The notes under the pieces are model-generated. The model worked only from the letters and a program-made list of their open reading frames with translations. It did no database searches and was not told the DNA's origin. A program made the translations under genes and the position numbers. A DNA stretch of 64,000 bases from Mariprofundus erugo. GTDB taxonomy: Bacteria > Pseudomonadota > Zetaproteobacteria > Mariprofundales > Mariprofundaceae. The stretch is from the NCBI RefSeq assembly GCF_005818865.1, contig NZ_VBRY01000004.1, positions 1 through 64,000 on the forward strand, given 5' to 3'. Shown piece by piece: positions 35,368 through 45,458 of this stretch (within the stretch, counting starts at the first letter, position 1; each line of letters opens with the position of its first letter).

Positions 35368-36102
35368 TTATTCGGCACGAAGTGGCAGAACTTCAGCTGA
35401 GCGGAGATCAAGTACCTCCACGCCAGCGGGCGGGGTGAAGCTAAATAGTTTCTCTGATGGTGCAACGTATGAGCAACCGGTCAGTGTCATCAGGTTGCGG
35501 TTGCCCAGCAAATCCTCACGGTCTATCGAGACCAGATGGCCCGCCTTTGAAAAACCAAGCCAGACCGGTGGCGCATCAGCCACATGCACCTTGTAGCTGT
35601 GAATCTCCTGCGTGCTATCGAAACGCTGTTCCTGCATGGTGATATCGGAAAGTTTCACATGGCCGGCAAGCAGCTGCATCACCACCGGGTTGACCGTTTC
35701 AAGGTCGGTCAGGCGTTCAGCCTGCATCAAATCCGGTTCATAATGCCAGATCACCTGGCCATCACCGATATAGAGCTGATCATATGGCAAACGGTACTGC
35801 CAGCGAAAACGACCGGGCTTCAGGATGGCAAGACTGCCGGCATAATGCTTGGCACCACCATCAGCAAAGGTCATGAGCTGATCAAAGCTGCATTGAAAGC
35901 CGCTCAAATCGGCCAGTTTGCGGATATTTGTGGAAAAACCACCGCCCTTTTGTGAGCTGTCAATCTCCCACTCCTGTTTGACACTGGCCGCCATCAGCGA
36001 CGACGGGTTCACAGTGCCGATACAGAACAGCAACGGCAGCGAAACCAGCAATTTCCCGGCCCGATCGGCCTTGTCTTTAAAGAGACCCATCGTCCACATC
36101 AC
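35368..36102 (-). CDS. lolA: Outer membrane lipoprotein carrier protein LolA
   Basis: The protein of about 244 residues has a hydrophobic N-terminal signal (LLVSLPLLFCIGTVNPSSLM) and then a LolA-like beta-fold: GSLAILKPGRFRWQYRLPYD, the IGDGQVIWHYEPDL segment and a C-terminal FSFTPPAGVEVLD, all characteristic. It ferries lipoproteins through the periplasm from LolCDE to the outer membrane. The GTG at 36102 overlaps the ftsK stop by 4 bases; ATGs at 36099 and 36090 are alternatives. The ftsK-lolA order is common. Confidence 0.92.
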   Translation of the reverse strand: MMWTMGLFKDKADRAGKLLVSLPLLFCIGTVNPSSLMAASVKQEWEIDSSQKGGGFSTNIRKLADLSGFQCSFDQLMTFADGGAKHYAGSLAILKPGRFRWQYRLPYDQLYIGDGQVIWHYEPDLMQAERLTDLETVNPVVMQLLAGHVKLSDITMQEQRFDSTQEIHSYKVHVADAPPVWLGFSKAGHLVSIDREDLLGNRNLMTLTGCSYVAPSEKLFSFTPPAGVEVLDLRSAEVLPLRAE

Positions 36103-38495
36103 TCGATCACCCCGCCGCCATCCGCGGATGAACGAGCCAGCACCTTGCGCAGACCACCCGACCCGGGCGGCGATACCAGCCCTTCACGCTCCATCTGCTC
36201 CACCAGCCGGCTGGCGCGGTTATAACCGATACGCAGGTAGCGTTGCACCATCGATACGGAACAGGATCCCTTCTCAATCACCAGTGCTGCCGCCTCATCA
36301 TATTTTTCATCATGCTCATCGCCACCATCACCACCGGGACCTGATGACGCATCACCGCTGCTGCCGATTTCGAATACCTCTTCCCGGTAATCGGGGGCTC
36401 CCTGCCCTTTCAAATGCTCAACTAGTGCAAGCACTTCGGCATCGGAGACGAAAGCGCCATGCACACGGCGCAGATCACGACCGCCACTGAGGAACAGGCT
36501 GTCACCATGACCGAGCAGCTGCTCTGCCCCCATCTGATCAAGAATCGTACGGGAGTCGATCTTGGATGAGACCTGAAAGGAGAGTCTGCTTGGCAGGTTG
36601 GCCTTGATCAGGCCGGTAATGACATCCACGCTTGGACGCTGCGTGGCCAGAATCAGGTGCAGACCGGCTGCACGCGCCTTCTGGGCAATTCGACAGATCG
36701 CCTGCTCCACCTCTTTGCCTGCCACCATCATCAAATCGGCCAGCTCATCGATCACAATCACAATCATCGGCAGACGCTCAGCCGACTCATCATGTTCGAC
36801 GCTCTTGTTATAGCCATCGATATTGCGCACTTTGGCATCGCTCATCAGCTGATAGCGGCGCTCCATCTCGTATACCGCCCAGGCAAGGGCCTTGGCCGCC
36901 TTGTGGGGGTTGGTCACCACTGGCACAAGCAGATGCGGAATATCATCGTACACCGAGAGCTCCAGCATCTTCGGATCCACAAGAATCATACGAAGCTCTT
37001 CCGGGGTCCTTGCCATCAGCATCGAGCAGATCATGGCGTTCACCGCCACCGATTTACCTGAACCGGTGGTACCGGCTACCAGCAGATGTGGCATTTTGGC
37101 CAGATCGGAAACCACCGGATTGCCGGAAATATCCACGCCCATGCCAAGCGGCAACATCAATCGTTTATTGGCAAAGGCAGGGCTGGCAAGCACCTGATGC
37201 AGTACCACCATCTCGCGTTCATGGTTGGGAATCTCAATGCCGATCACGTTTTTGCCCGGAATATTACCGGCAACACGGACACTGATTGCAGCCATGGAGC
37301 GAGCCAGGTCATCCTGCAGAGCAACGATGCGGTTCACCTTGGTGCCCGGAGCAGGCTCCAGTTCAAACTGGGTCACAACCGGGCCCGGCTGCACAGCTAC
37401 GACATTACCATCGACACGATAATCCAGCAGCTTGCTCTCCAGTGAGCGCGCAACGCCCTGCAGTACCTCAGGGTCATGCTCTTTCGGTGTTTCCGGGCCA
37501 CGATCAAACAGATCCAGCGAGGGCAGTTCAAAGCCGGAATTATCGTCATGATGGCGTTCAAGTGATGCCACAGTCTCAACCGTAGCACGCTGGGAAACCT
37601 TTACCTTTACAGGCTTTAGCTCTTCCGGCTCAGGTATGGAAACAACCTCTTCACGGACAGGCGATCTGGGGGCAGGAGCCGGCTCTGGCGCTTTTTTCCT
37701 GCTCGCAGGTTTGGTGATGACAGGTTCAGTCAGCTCCGGTTCGAAATCGCCAAAGAAGGCATCATCGCTATCAGGAATATACGGCTCGACCGGTTCATCA
37801 AAAGCAGATGGTTCATAAGCCGGAGCTGCTGCTGCGGCAGCATTGCGGGTCTGACGAACCTTGTTACGCTCCTCTCGCGCTTCGATACGCACCTTGCGAT
37901 GTGAAATGGCTGAAAACATTTTCCTGACTATGTCGCCAGTGGCAGCAAACCCATTGCAGGTCCACTCGTACAACTTCTTCATCAGCGCAAGCAGTGACCA
38001 GTGTGAGGCTGTAACCCCGGAGCTGAGCAACAGGGTAATGAGCAATACATCGCGACCGACATCTTTCAAAGCACCATGGATCGAGTGCTCCAGCATCATA
38101 CCCAGTGCCCCACCACTGCCAGCCTTCAGAGACAGCAGATCGGCACTGCTGCCGGCTGGAAGATGGGCCTGCAGCAATGCCGAGACCGAGAGTACAACCG
38201 GCAACCAGAACAGCGATGTCCAGCCTGAGTGCCACAACTTGCGTCCCCAGGCGACCCGGACGGTCAATAAGGTCAGCAGCACCAGCCAGATCCAGGCAGC
38301 ATAACCAAACAGCTGATAGATAAAATCGGCCAGATAGGCTCCGGCAATACCGGCCATATTACTCGCCGGAGCTTTTGTTACATGATTCCAGGAAGGATCG
38401 GCCGGAGAATAACTGACCATGGCCAGCCCCATCACAATGACAATACCGGCAAGCAGTAGTGCCAGTGATTCCCGGGCAAGTAAACGTACATCCAT
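36099..38495 (-). CDS. ftsK: DNA translocase FtsK
   Basis: The 798-residue protein has an N-terminal membrane domain with about four helices (residues 1-190), a linker rich in charged residues, Ala and Pro (about 200-320), the RecA-like motor with Walker A LVAGTTGSGKS near residue 475 and LVDPKMLELSVYDDIPHLL, and a C-terminal winged-helix gamma domain (SMVQRYLRIGYNRASRLVEQ) that reads KOPS sites. It segregates chromosome ends at the septum. The short linker gives a smaller protein than in E. coli. It heads the operon with lolA. Confidence 0.97.
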   Translation of the reverse strand: MDVRLLARESLALLLAGIVIVMGLAMVSYSPADPSWNHVTKAPASNMAGIAGAYLADFIYQLFGYAAWIWLVLLTLLTVRVAWGRKLWHSGWTSLFWLPVVLSVSALLQAHLPAGSSADLLSLKAGSGGALGMMLEHSIHGALKDVGRDVLLITLLLSSGVTASHWSLLALMKKLYEWTCNGFAATGDIVRKMFSAISHRKVRIEAREERNKVRQTRNAAAAAAPAYEPSAFDEPVEPYIPDSDDAFFGDFEPELTEPVITKPASRKKAPEPAPAPRSPVREEVVSIPEPEELKPVKVKVSQRATVETVASLERHHDDNSGFELPSLDLFDRGPETPKEHDPEVLQGVARSLESKLLDYRVDGNVVAVQPGPVVTQFELEPAPGTKVNRIVALQDDLARSMAAISVRVAGNIPGKNVIGIEIPNHEREMVVLHQVLASPAFANKRLMLPLGMGVDISGNPVVSDLAKMPHLLVAGTTGSGKSVAVNAMICSMLMARTPEELRMILVDPKMLELSVYDDIPHLLVPVVTNPHKAAKALAWAVYEMERRYQLMSDAKVRNIDGYNKSVEHDESAERLPMIVIVIDELADLMMVAGKEVEQAICRIAQKARAAGLHLILATQRPSVDVITGLIKANLPSRLSFQVSSKIDSRTILDQMGAEQLLGHGDSLFLSGGRDLRRVHGAFVSDAEVLALVEHLKGQGAPDYREEVFEIGSSGDASSGPGGDGGDEHDEKYDEAAALVIEKGSCSVSMVQRYLRIGYNRASRLVEQMEREGLVSPPGSGGLRKVLARSSADGGGVIE

Positions 38496-38571
38496 CAGTG
38501 CATGATCCCTATTACAGTCTTTTCTTCATAGGAAGCGGTAACCTCCTGTAATAATACAACTAAACAAACCA

Positions 38572-40230
38572 CTAGATTGCCACCACCACCGGTAAAACCA
38601 TCGGCCTGCGACCCAGGCGGCGCTTGCACCAGCGGCGCAGATAGAGGCGAACCTCTTCTCGTGTCGCATCCAGGTCTGCCAGCAATTCAAGATCAAGCGA
38701 GCTCAGGAAGCCGGCCAGATCTGAGGCTGCTGCTGAAAGAATATCGCTGCTGACATCTTCATGCAGAACACCGCGAGCCACCAGCTCCGGATCAGCCAGC
38801 AGTGTTCCCTCATGCTGACTGAGCAATACCGTCGCCGAGATCATGCCGTCTTCGGCGAGGAAGCGACGATCACGCAACACGTAGTCATCAATCTCATCAC
38901 GACTGTCACCATCGACAAAAACAGCACCGGCATGGAAACCGGGACCGTGAGCAATGCCGTCATGATCAGCTACTACGCTGTAACCGTTTTCGGCGATAAT
39001 TGTCTGCTCAAACGGGATGCCGGTGGCGACAGCCAGATCGCGGTGCTCGATCAGGTTGCGGTATTCACCATGAACCGGGTAAAAATATTTCGGACGGGTC
39101 AGCTGCATCATCGTCTTCAGCTCATGGGCATGGGCATGGCCGGAGACGTGTACAGCGGCCTGCCTTGCGTGCAACACACGCGCCCCGCGCCGATAAATGT
39201 GATTATATAAACCGGCAATAATCCGCTCATTACCCGGAATATTACTGGAGGAGAAAATCACCAGATCACCATGGCCGAGCTTGAGACCGGTAAAACGATC
39301 CTGGGCGATACGGCCGATGGCCGCTCTTGATTCTCCCTGGGAACCGGTCGCAATAATCAGCAGCTCATGATCAGGAATATGCTGTAACTGCTTGATATCT
39401 ACCAGTGTTCCGGCAGGAATACGAAGGCGGTTCAGATCCTGGGTAATCTTCATATTGCGTTCAAGACTGCGGCCGGCCACCGATACGCGACGCCCACAGG
39501 CAATGGCAGCATCGATAATCTGCTGGATACGGAACATATTCGAGGCAAAGGTGGTGACAATCACCTTGCCTTTGCACTGGGCAACCGCCTGACGCAGTGC
39601 CGGCCCCACAATGCGCTCGGACGGACCGCTGCCGGAATGGGTGGCATTGGTCGAATCGGAGGCCAGAAGAAACACCCCTTTGTCACCCAGCTGGGAAAAA
39701 CGGTGCAGGGCTGTTGCCCGACCATCAATCGGAGATGGATCCAGCTTGAAATCACCGGTATGGATGATCACGCCGAGCGGCGTATGAATGGCCACCGACA
39801 CCGCATCCATGATGGAGTGAGTCACCGGCACACCTTCGACGTCAAACGGACCGATCTGCACGGTATCACCGTTTTCAGGCAGTGCCCGCAGATCGGCCTT
39901 GTAACCAGTTTCCGAGAGTTTACCCCTGATCAGCTCAACCGTTACCTCGGTTGCATAGACCGGCAGTTTCAATCGCGGCAGCAGATGAGGTAAGCCGCCG
40001 ATATGATCTTCATGCCCGTGGGTAATCAGCATCGCATGAATTTTCAGCCCCAACTGATCAAGTGCGGAGATGTCCGGCACCACATGATCGACACCATGTT
40101 GCCCCGGTTCGGGAAACCCCATGCCGCAATCGACAATGACAGCGTCCTCATCAATGGCATAGACCATCATATTCTTGCCAAATTCTCCTACGCCGCCGAA
40201 TGGAAAGCAGCGAAGCCTCGGGTCACTCAT
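38572..40230 (-). CDS. rnj: Ribonuclease J
   Basis: The 552-residue enzyme belongs to the RNase J group of beta-CASP metallo-beta-lactamases, with 5'-exo- and endonuclease activity in RNA decay. The zinc motif HGHEDHIGG is at residues 71-79; HSIMDAVSVAI, GDFKLDP, SDSTNA and the beta-CASP PVHGEYRNLIEH block are present. RNase J is rare in gammaproteobacteria but occurs in other proteobacterial classes. It lies 76 bases upstream of ftsK on the same strand and 81 bases downstream of pyrE. Confidence 0.95.
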   Translation of the reverse strand: MSDPRLRCFPFGGVGEFGKNMMVYAIDEDAVIVDCGMGFPEPGQHGVDHVVPDISALDQLGLKIHAMLITHGHEDHIGGLPHLLPRLKLPVYATEVTVELIRGKLSETGYKADLRALPENGDTVQIGPFDVEGVPVTHSIMDAVSVAIHTPLGVIIHTGDFKLDPSPIDGRATALHRFSQLGDKGVFLLASDSTNATHSGSGPSERIVGPALRQAVAQCKGKVIVTTFASNMFRIQQIIDAAIACGRRVSVAGRSLERNMKITQDLNRLRIPAGTLVDIKQLQHIPDHELLIIATGSQGESRAAIGRIAQDRFTGLKLGHGDLVIFSSSNIPGNERIIAGLYNHIYRRGARVLHARQAAVHVSGHAHAHELKTMMQLTRPKYFYPVHGEYRNLIEHRDLAVATGIPFEQTIIAENGYSVVADHDGIAHGPGFHAGAVFVDGDSRDEIDDYVLRDRRFLAEDGMISATVLLSQHEGTLLADPELVARGVLHEDVSSDILSAAASDLAGFLSSLDLELLADLDATREEVRLYLRRWCKRRLGRRPMVLPVVVAI

Positions 40231-40311
40231 GTCATCTCCTTGTCGTGATCAATCATATTTCCATGCTACTGATTCGCCGTGCGCCCTGTCACAACACCGA
40301 CTGCGCTTTTT

Positions 40312-40890
40312 TCAGGCGGCGCCGCGGCTGCCGGGCTTCACTGCCGGAGTCCCTTCGGCACACAAAGGGCAGCTATCAGCTGCATAGGTTTCCACATCGA
40401 GCGTCAGCGCTGTTGCATATGGCACATCAAAACGACCTTCAGCAGCCGGTGCACGATCGACAACCGCCACCACCATCACCGGATTACCACCTTGCTCACG
40501 CACAACAGCCATGCACTCGCGCACAGAACCACCGGTCGTAATCACATCTTCAACCACCAGCAGGCGTGCACCGGCGGGAATGGTGAAACCACGACGCAGC
40601 TGCATCTCCCCTTCCTTGCGCTCGGTAAACAGAAACGGCTTACCAAGCTGACGGGCCACTTCCTGTCCTATCACAAGGCCACCGATAGCTGGCGATACCA
40701 CCATATCAATGCCATCTGCATCGACCTTGCCGATCAATTCGGCGGCCAGTGCGGCAGCATTATCAAGATTCATCAGCACCAGTGCCGACTGCAGATAACG
40801 CGCTGAATGGCGACCACTCGATAGAATAAAGTGGCCGTTCAGCAGTGCACCAGCCTGCTCATACATGGCCAACATCGTTGTCTCGTTCAT
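40312..40890 (-). CDS. pyrE: Orotate phosphoribosyltransferase
   Basis: The 192-residue enzyme joins orotate to PRPP in pyrimidine synthesis. The PRPP motif LLVVEDVITTGGS and the FILSSGRHSARYL, VVSPAIGGLVIG and FTERKEGEMQLRRGF segments are present. The C-terminal CPLCAEGTPAVKPGSRGAA matches the longer pyrE subtype seen in many bacteria outside the enterobacteria. Start 40890 has AAGGA seven bases upstream. It is followed on the same strand by the RNase J gene. Confidence 0.95.
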   Translation of the reverse strand: MNETTMLAMYEQAGALLNGHFILSSGRHSARYLQSALVLMNLDNAAALAAELIGKVDADGIDMVVSPAIGGLVIGQEVARQLGKPFLFTERKEGEMQLRRGFTIPAGARLLVVEDVITTGGSVRECMAVVREQGGNPVMVVAVVDRAPAAEGRFDVPYATALTLDVETYAADSCPLCAEGTPAVKPGSRGAA

Positions 40891-41057
40891 TTGTCCATCC
40901 TTGTATGGATCGGTTACAGCCAGATGAATGGCCAACCATCCAGAAAAATTCGCGGCAGTGTAACAGCTTAAGTGTTCGGGAAGAACCTTGCAGCTGCACG
41001 GGGTTGCTGCAGTAATCTGAAATTGTTGCCTGGTGCAGTTATACAGTAGAGTGGCGC

Positions 41058-42950
41058 ATGCTCTATTTTGACCAGCTCACACTCCGGCGCGGCAGCAAAC
41101 TGCTGTTTGAAAACGCCACCCTGACCATCCATGCCGGCGATAAACTGGGAATTACCGGTGCCAATGGTTGCGGAAAATCGTCGCTTTTCGGCCTTGTGCT
41201 CGGACAACTGGAAGAAGATAGCGGACGCTTTCGCATTGATAAAGGCACCATCATTGCCCATGTGGCACAAGAGACCCCTGCCCTGCCGATTTCGGCAATC
41301 CGCTATATCATGCAGGGCGATGCCGAACTGTCGCAACTTGAGGCGGATATCCAGGCGGCCGAGCAACATGGGCATGGCGATGCACTGGCAAGGCTGCATG
41401 AACGGATGGCTGCCATTGATGGCTATGCCGCACCGGCCCGGGCTGCCCGGCTGATGCATGGCCTGGGCTTTGCTTCCGGTGAAGAAGAACATGCCGTCGC
41501 CAGCTTTTCCGGTGGCTGGCGCATGCGCCTGAACCTTGCCCGCGCACTGATGTGCAGGTCCGATCTTCTGTTACTTGATGAGCCGACCAACCATCTGGAT
41601 CTGGAAGCGGTCATCTGGCTGGAAAAGTGGCTGCGCAACTATCAGGGTGCCATGCTGCTAATTTCGCATGATCGTGACTTTCTTGATCGCTGCGTCACCC
41701 ATATTGCCCACATCGAGCAACAACGATTCAATCTTTATACCGGTAACTACTCGGCCTTTGAACAGATCAGGACCGAGCAACTGGCTCAACAGCAGGCTGC
41801 GCACGAACGGCAGCAAAGCCAGATTGAGCATATGAACAGCTATATCAATCGCTTCAAGGCCAAAGCCTCAAAAGCCAGACAGGCGCAAAGTCGGATCAAG
41901 GCACTTGAGCGCATGCAGCTGATTGCACCTGCCCATGTGGATTCACCTTTTTCGTTCAGCTTCAGTTATCCGGGGGCCGTTCCCAATCCGCTTTTGCGCT
42001 TGCACAAGGCATCTGCCGGTTATGACGGGCGCATGATTCTCAAAGACACCTCATTCAACCTGCTGCCGGGAGAGCGTATTGGCTTGCTTGGCCCCAACGG
42101 AGCGGGCAAATCGACGCTGATCAAACTGCTGGCCGGAGAGCTGGCACCGGTCAGTGGTGGCCGCGAGGCAGCCAAAGAGCTGCGCATCGGATATTTTGCC
42201 CAGCATCAGCTGGAACAGCTGCATGATGAACTGACTCCGCTGCAACACCTGCAGATGCTGGATGACCAGTTGGGAGAAAAGAATGCACGCCTGTATCTCG
42301 GTGGATTTGCTTTTCACGGGGATATGGCCACCAGCCCCGTTGCCCCGCTTTCCGGTGGTGAAAAGGCGCGCCTGGTACTGGCCATGCTTGTGTATCAGCG
42401 ACCGAACCTGTTGCTGCTGGATGAGCCAACCAACCATCTCGATCTTGATATGCGTCATGCGCTCTGCATGGCACTACAGGATTTTGAAGGAGCGATGATT
42501 CTGGTCTCGCACGATCGACACCTGCTGCGCAGCGTGTGCGATGAGCTGGTGCTGGTAGCCGATGGCAGTGCCACCCCATTTCAGGGGGATCTGGAAGATT
42601 ATGGTCGCTGGCTGATGTCCACGCGCGATGCTCAGGAGACCACCGACACCGCTGCCAACCAACCGTCACGGCAACAGGAACGGCGCAACCGAGCGGATAT
42701 GCGCAAGGCGCTGCAGCCGCTGCGCAGCCGGATCAAAAAACTTGAGTCCGACATGGAAAAGTTACACCGGCGCAAGGAGGAGCTTGATTTGCAGCTGGCT
42801 GATCCAGCACTCTATGATGGCAGCCAGGTGGAGCTGCAGAAAAAGCTGGCCATCGAATCAGGCCAGTTAAACCAGAAAATTGATGCCAGCGAAGCGATAT
42901 GGCTTGAAGCATGTGAAGAGCTGGAACTTGCCGAACAGGAGAGCCAGTAA
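41058..42950 (+). CDS. ABC-F ATPase, YheS type
   Basis: The 630-residue soluble protein has two ABC ATPase domains joined by a basic helical linker, without membrane segments, as in ABC-F ribosome-associated factors. The Walker A motifs ITGANGCGKSS (first) and LGPNGAGKST (second), the signatures FSGGWRMRL and LSGGEKARL, and two LLLDEPTNHLDL Walker B boxes are seen. The P-site interaction motif linker (about residues 230-300) and the acidic/basic C-terminal coiled coil resemble YheS rather than EttA. It is divergent from pyrE. Confidence 0.93.
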   Translation: MLYFDQLTLRRGSKLLFENATLTIHAGDKLGITGANGCGKSSLFGLVLGQLEEDSGRFRIDKGTIIAHVAQETPALPISAIRYIMQGDAELSQLEADIQAAEQHGHGDALARLHERMAAIDGYAAPARAARLMHGLGFASGEEEHAVASFSGGWRMRLNLARALMCRSDLLLLDEPTNHLDLEAVIWLEKWLRNYQGAMLLISHDRDFLDRCVTHIAHIEQQRFNLYTGNYSAFEQIRTEQLAQQQAAHERQQSQIEHMNSYINRFKAKASKARQAQSRIKALERMQLIAPAHVDSPFSFSFSYPGAVPNPLLRLHKASAGYDGRMILKDTSFNLLPGERIGLLGPNGAGKSTLIKLLAGELAPVSGGREAAKELRIGYFAQHQLEQLHDELTPLQHLQMLDDQLGEKNARLYLGGFAFHGDMATSPVAPLSGGEKARLVLAMLVYQRPNLLLLDEPTNHLDLDMRHALCMALQDFEGAMILVSHDRHLLRSVCDELVLVADGSATPFQGDLEDYGRWLMSTRDAQETTDTAANQPSRQQERRNRADMRKALQPLRSRIKKLESDMEKLHRRKEELDLQLADPALYDGSQVELQKKLAIESGQLNQKIDASEAIWLEACEELELAEQESQ

Positions 42951-42984
42951 GCCTTCTTCATCAGCCGAGTGGATGACCAGTGCC

Positions 42985-43027
42985 CCCGCAGGGCGAGGGC
43001 ATGATGACCGAGTCATTTTTTCTTTGC
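42985..43027 (+). repeat. 43-bp direct repeat, unit 1
   Basis: CCCGCAGGGCGAGGGCATGA and following bases to TCTTTGC. It matches 43257-43299 with one mismatch. Weaker similarity continues for about 60 bases after both units, up to the GCTCAC-TGG text. Confidence 0.85.
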
Positions 43028-43155
43028 CTATAAATAAGGCGCATATGCACATGATTTAACTCACTGCCTCCTGCCGCTCACTGGACAGATAGTGAACGCC
43101 AGTCACTTCGTCGTTAAAAACCAGGAGTGTGGGCGCACCGGCATACTTTGAGTAT

Positions 43156-43449
43156 TTATAGGGAGATGCGGATTTATTGCCCTCCTGGCAAGAATCAGTT
43201 CGCAAAGACAAAAGCGTGACAAAGAGGCAGGAAGCCGATTGGACGGCCAAAGGCCGCCCGCAGGGCGAGGGCATGATGACCGAGTCATTTTATCTTTGCT
43301 TACAAATCAGTCACTTACGCATCTGATTTGATCGCTGCATCCTGCAGCTCACCTGGCGGCGGCAAAACCGTCCAATCCGGCTATCCTGCCGGATTGTGGC
43401 GCCCGTCCATGGCTCGCTCGGAAGTGCCGAATTGATCAGCACTTCCATA
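43156..43449 (+). repeat. Dispersed intergenic repeat R2, copy 2
   Basis: The forward-oriented partner of 11761-11988. It shares the outer blocks of copy 1 but has about 70 extra bases (43221-43290) that include the second 43-bp direct-repeat unit. It ends 125 bases before the CHASE-GGDEF gene. Confidence 0.85.
43257..43299 (+). repeat. 43-bp direct repeat, unit 2
   Basis: The second unit of the pair, starting CCCGCAGGGCGAGGGCATGA and lying inside R2 copy 2. The 624 bases between the ABC-F gene and the CHASE-GGDEF gene (42951-43574) are made mostly of these repeats and hold no gene. Confidence 0.85.
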
Positions 43450-43574
43450 GCGGATGAGCTTACTTGCCTGCGCCAACTGTACCCTGATTTCAGCTTAACC
43501 AGGCAAAGCAGCAGGATGCTGGCCTGATTATTGCTGCGGATCGGACTAACAAGCGCTGAGTCAGGTGGTACACG

Positions 43575-45263
43575 ATGTCCAGGCCCCATGCAGAACAATC
43601 CCATAGTGAACTGATTGCACCGCCAAAACGTGCATGGCACGATATTTTCCATAATGAAATCACAGCCTGGATTGTACTGATCACCTCTCTTTCGCTGACC
43701 CTGATTGCCTGGTCGATTTCGCGGCATTACGTGGGCATTCATGCTCAGGACAATTTCAATTTTGCAGTAGAAGATGCGCGCCAAAAGATCATTCAACGCA
43801 TGCTCGAATATGAACAGGTCTTGCGCGGCGGCGTTGCATTGTTTGAGGCCAGTGATGAAGTCACTCGCATTGACTGGCACAACTATGTTAGCACTCTGAA
43901 GATCGACCTCTACTATCCCGGTATTCAGGGGATCGGCTTTGCATCCGTACTGAAACCGGATGAAGTAGCCCGACACGAGACAATCATCCAGGCGAATGGA
44001 TTCCCCGATTTTGCCATTCATCCGACCGGCAAACGCGACACCTACAGCAGTATTGATTACCTCGAACCCTTCGATTGGAGAAACCGGCGTGCATTCGGCT
44101 ATGACATGTTCTCCGAGTCCACCCGTCACAGCGCCATGCTCTATGCCATGAGTACCGGTAATCCGGCCCTATCCGGCCGTGTAATTCTGGTGCAGGAAAC
44201 GAATCAGGATGTGCAGGCGGGCTTTCTGATGTATCTCCCGCTTTACCGCAAGGGCGCAACCATCGATACACCTGAAGAGCGGCGATCCAATATCATCGGC
44301 TTTGTTTACAGCCCTTTTCGCATGCACGATCTGATGCAGGGGATTCTGGGAGCAGTGCCGAATAATCTCTCGTTTGAAATCTACGACAGCAACACCGGGT
44401 CGGATGACCAGTTAATGTATCGCTCAACTCACGATGGCTCCGGACACACATCCGAGACCAACATGTTCGACACACACACAACCATCGAACTGCCGGGTCA
44501 TACATGGCATGCCCATTTTCACAGTACAAGCAGTTTCGAGAAAGAGCTTTCCAGCGCTCAACCCGCAGTCATCGGGGTCGGCGGTGTCGCGGTCGATCTG
44601 CTGCTTTTCACTATCCTGCTCTCTCTGTCCAATCAAAAGAAGCGGATTGCCATCAAGAATGCAAAGCTGATCGCCATTGATGCCAAACTGCAGGAAGCAC
44701 TGCATCAAGTCGAACAGATGGCCTATTACGATTCGCTCACCGGTCTGGCCAACCGACGCATGATGGATGCGCGCCTGCAGCAGAGTATGGCCATGAGTCA
44801 TCGTGACCATCATTACCGGGCCCTTCTGTTTCTCGATCTGGACAAATTCAAGGCCGTCAATGATGAATTGGGCCACGACGCAGGTGATCAGGTGCTAATC
44901 GAGGCGTCCCGCAGAATGCAGGGAAGTATCCGCGAAGTGGACATCACCTGCCGCCTGGGTGGCGATGAATTTGTCATCATTCTGGAGCAACTGGGCAAGG
45001 ATTACGCCGTCGCCCTGCAGCAAACGCGCAACGTGACCGAAAAAATCCGACAGGCGCTTTCTTATCCCTATGCTCTGGAAAAGGAAGAGCGCATTTGTAA
45101 TCCAAGTATCGGCATCACCCTGTTCAATGACAGGGAAAGCAAGCTCGGACAATTGCTACAACTGGCCGATGAAGCCATGTATGCCGCCAAATCTGAGCAA
45201 GGAAATATTCCGCACCTGGCAATCCGGGAAAATGACGATATCAGGATTCATCCCTGCACTTGA
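43575..45263 (+). CDS. CHASE-domain diguanylate cyclase
   Basis: The 562-residue membrane sensor has a first helix at about residues 30-50 (ITAWIVLITSLSLTLIAWSI), a periplasmic CHASE domain (about 75-290, with EGVALFEAS-like RGGVALFEASDEV, YYPGIQGIGF and LMYLPLY), a second helix near 335-355 and a C-terminal GGDEF domain (about 388-545). The active-site LGGDEFVII is intact and YDSLTGLANR precedes it, so it probably makes c-di-GMP in response to a small ligand. AGGTGG lies upstream of the ATG. It converges with the next sensor gene. Confidence 0.92.
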   Translation: MSRPHAEQSHSELIAPPKRAWHDIFHNEITAWIVLITSLSLTLIAWSISRHYVGIHAQDNFNFAVEDARQKIIQRMLEYEQVLRGGVALFEASDEVTRIDWHNYVSTLKIDLYYPGIQGIGFASVLKPDEVARHETIIQANGFPDFAIHPTGKRDTYSSIDYLEPFDWRNRRAFGYDMFSESTRHSAMLYAMSTGNPALSGRVILVQETNQDVQAGFLMYLPLYRKGATIDTPEERRSNIIGFVYSPFRMHDLMQGILGAVPNNLSFEIYDSNTGSDDQLMYRSTHDGSGHTSETNMFDTHTTIELPGHTWHAHFHSTSSFEKELSSAQPAVIGVGGVAVDLLLFTILLSLSNQKKRIAIKNAKLIAIDAKLQEALHQVEQMAYYDSLTGLANRRMMDARLQQSMAMSHRDHHYRALLFLDLDKFKAVNDELGHDAGDQVLIEASRRMQGSIREVDITCRLGGDEFVIILEQLGKDYAVALQQTRNVTEKIRQALSYPYALEKEERICNPSIGITLFNDRESKLGQLLQLADEAMYAAKSEQGNIPHLAIRENDDIRIHPCT

Positions 45264-45458
45264 GCCTCGCCCATCTGTTCACCAGATCCGGGATCAGGTG
45301 CCAACTTAACTGGTTGAGCCCCTATATTGCTGTAGTTAAAAACATGATTGAGTGATCTGACCCGGGCAGATCACCGGATGAATCGCTCCCGGTCAGGGAA
45401 GCAACAACAAACAGCGGGTTTAATCAGCCCCCCCCCTAATCGGCTCAACTATAAACTA

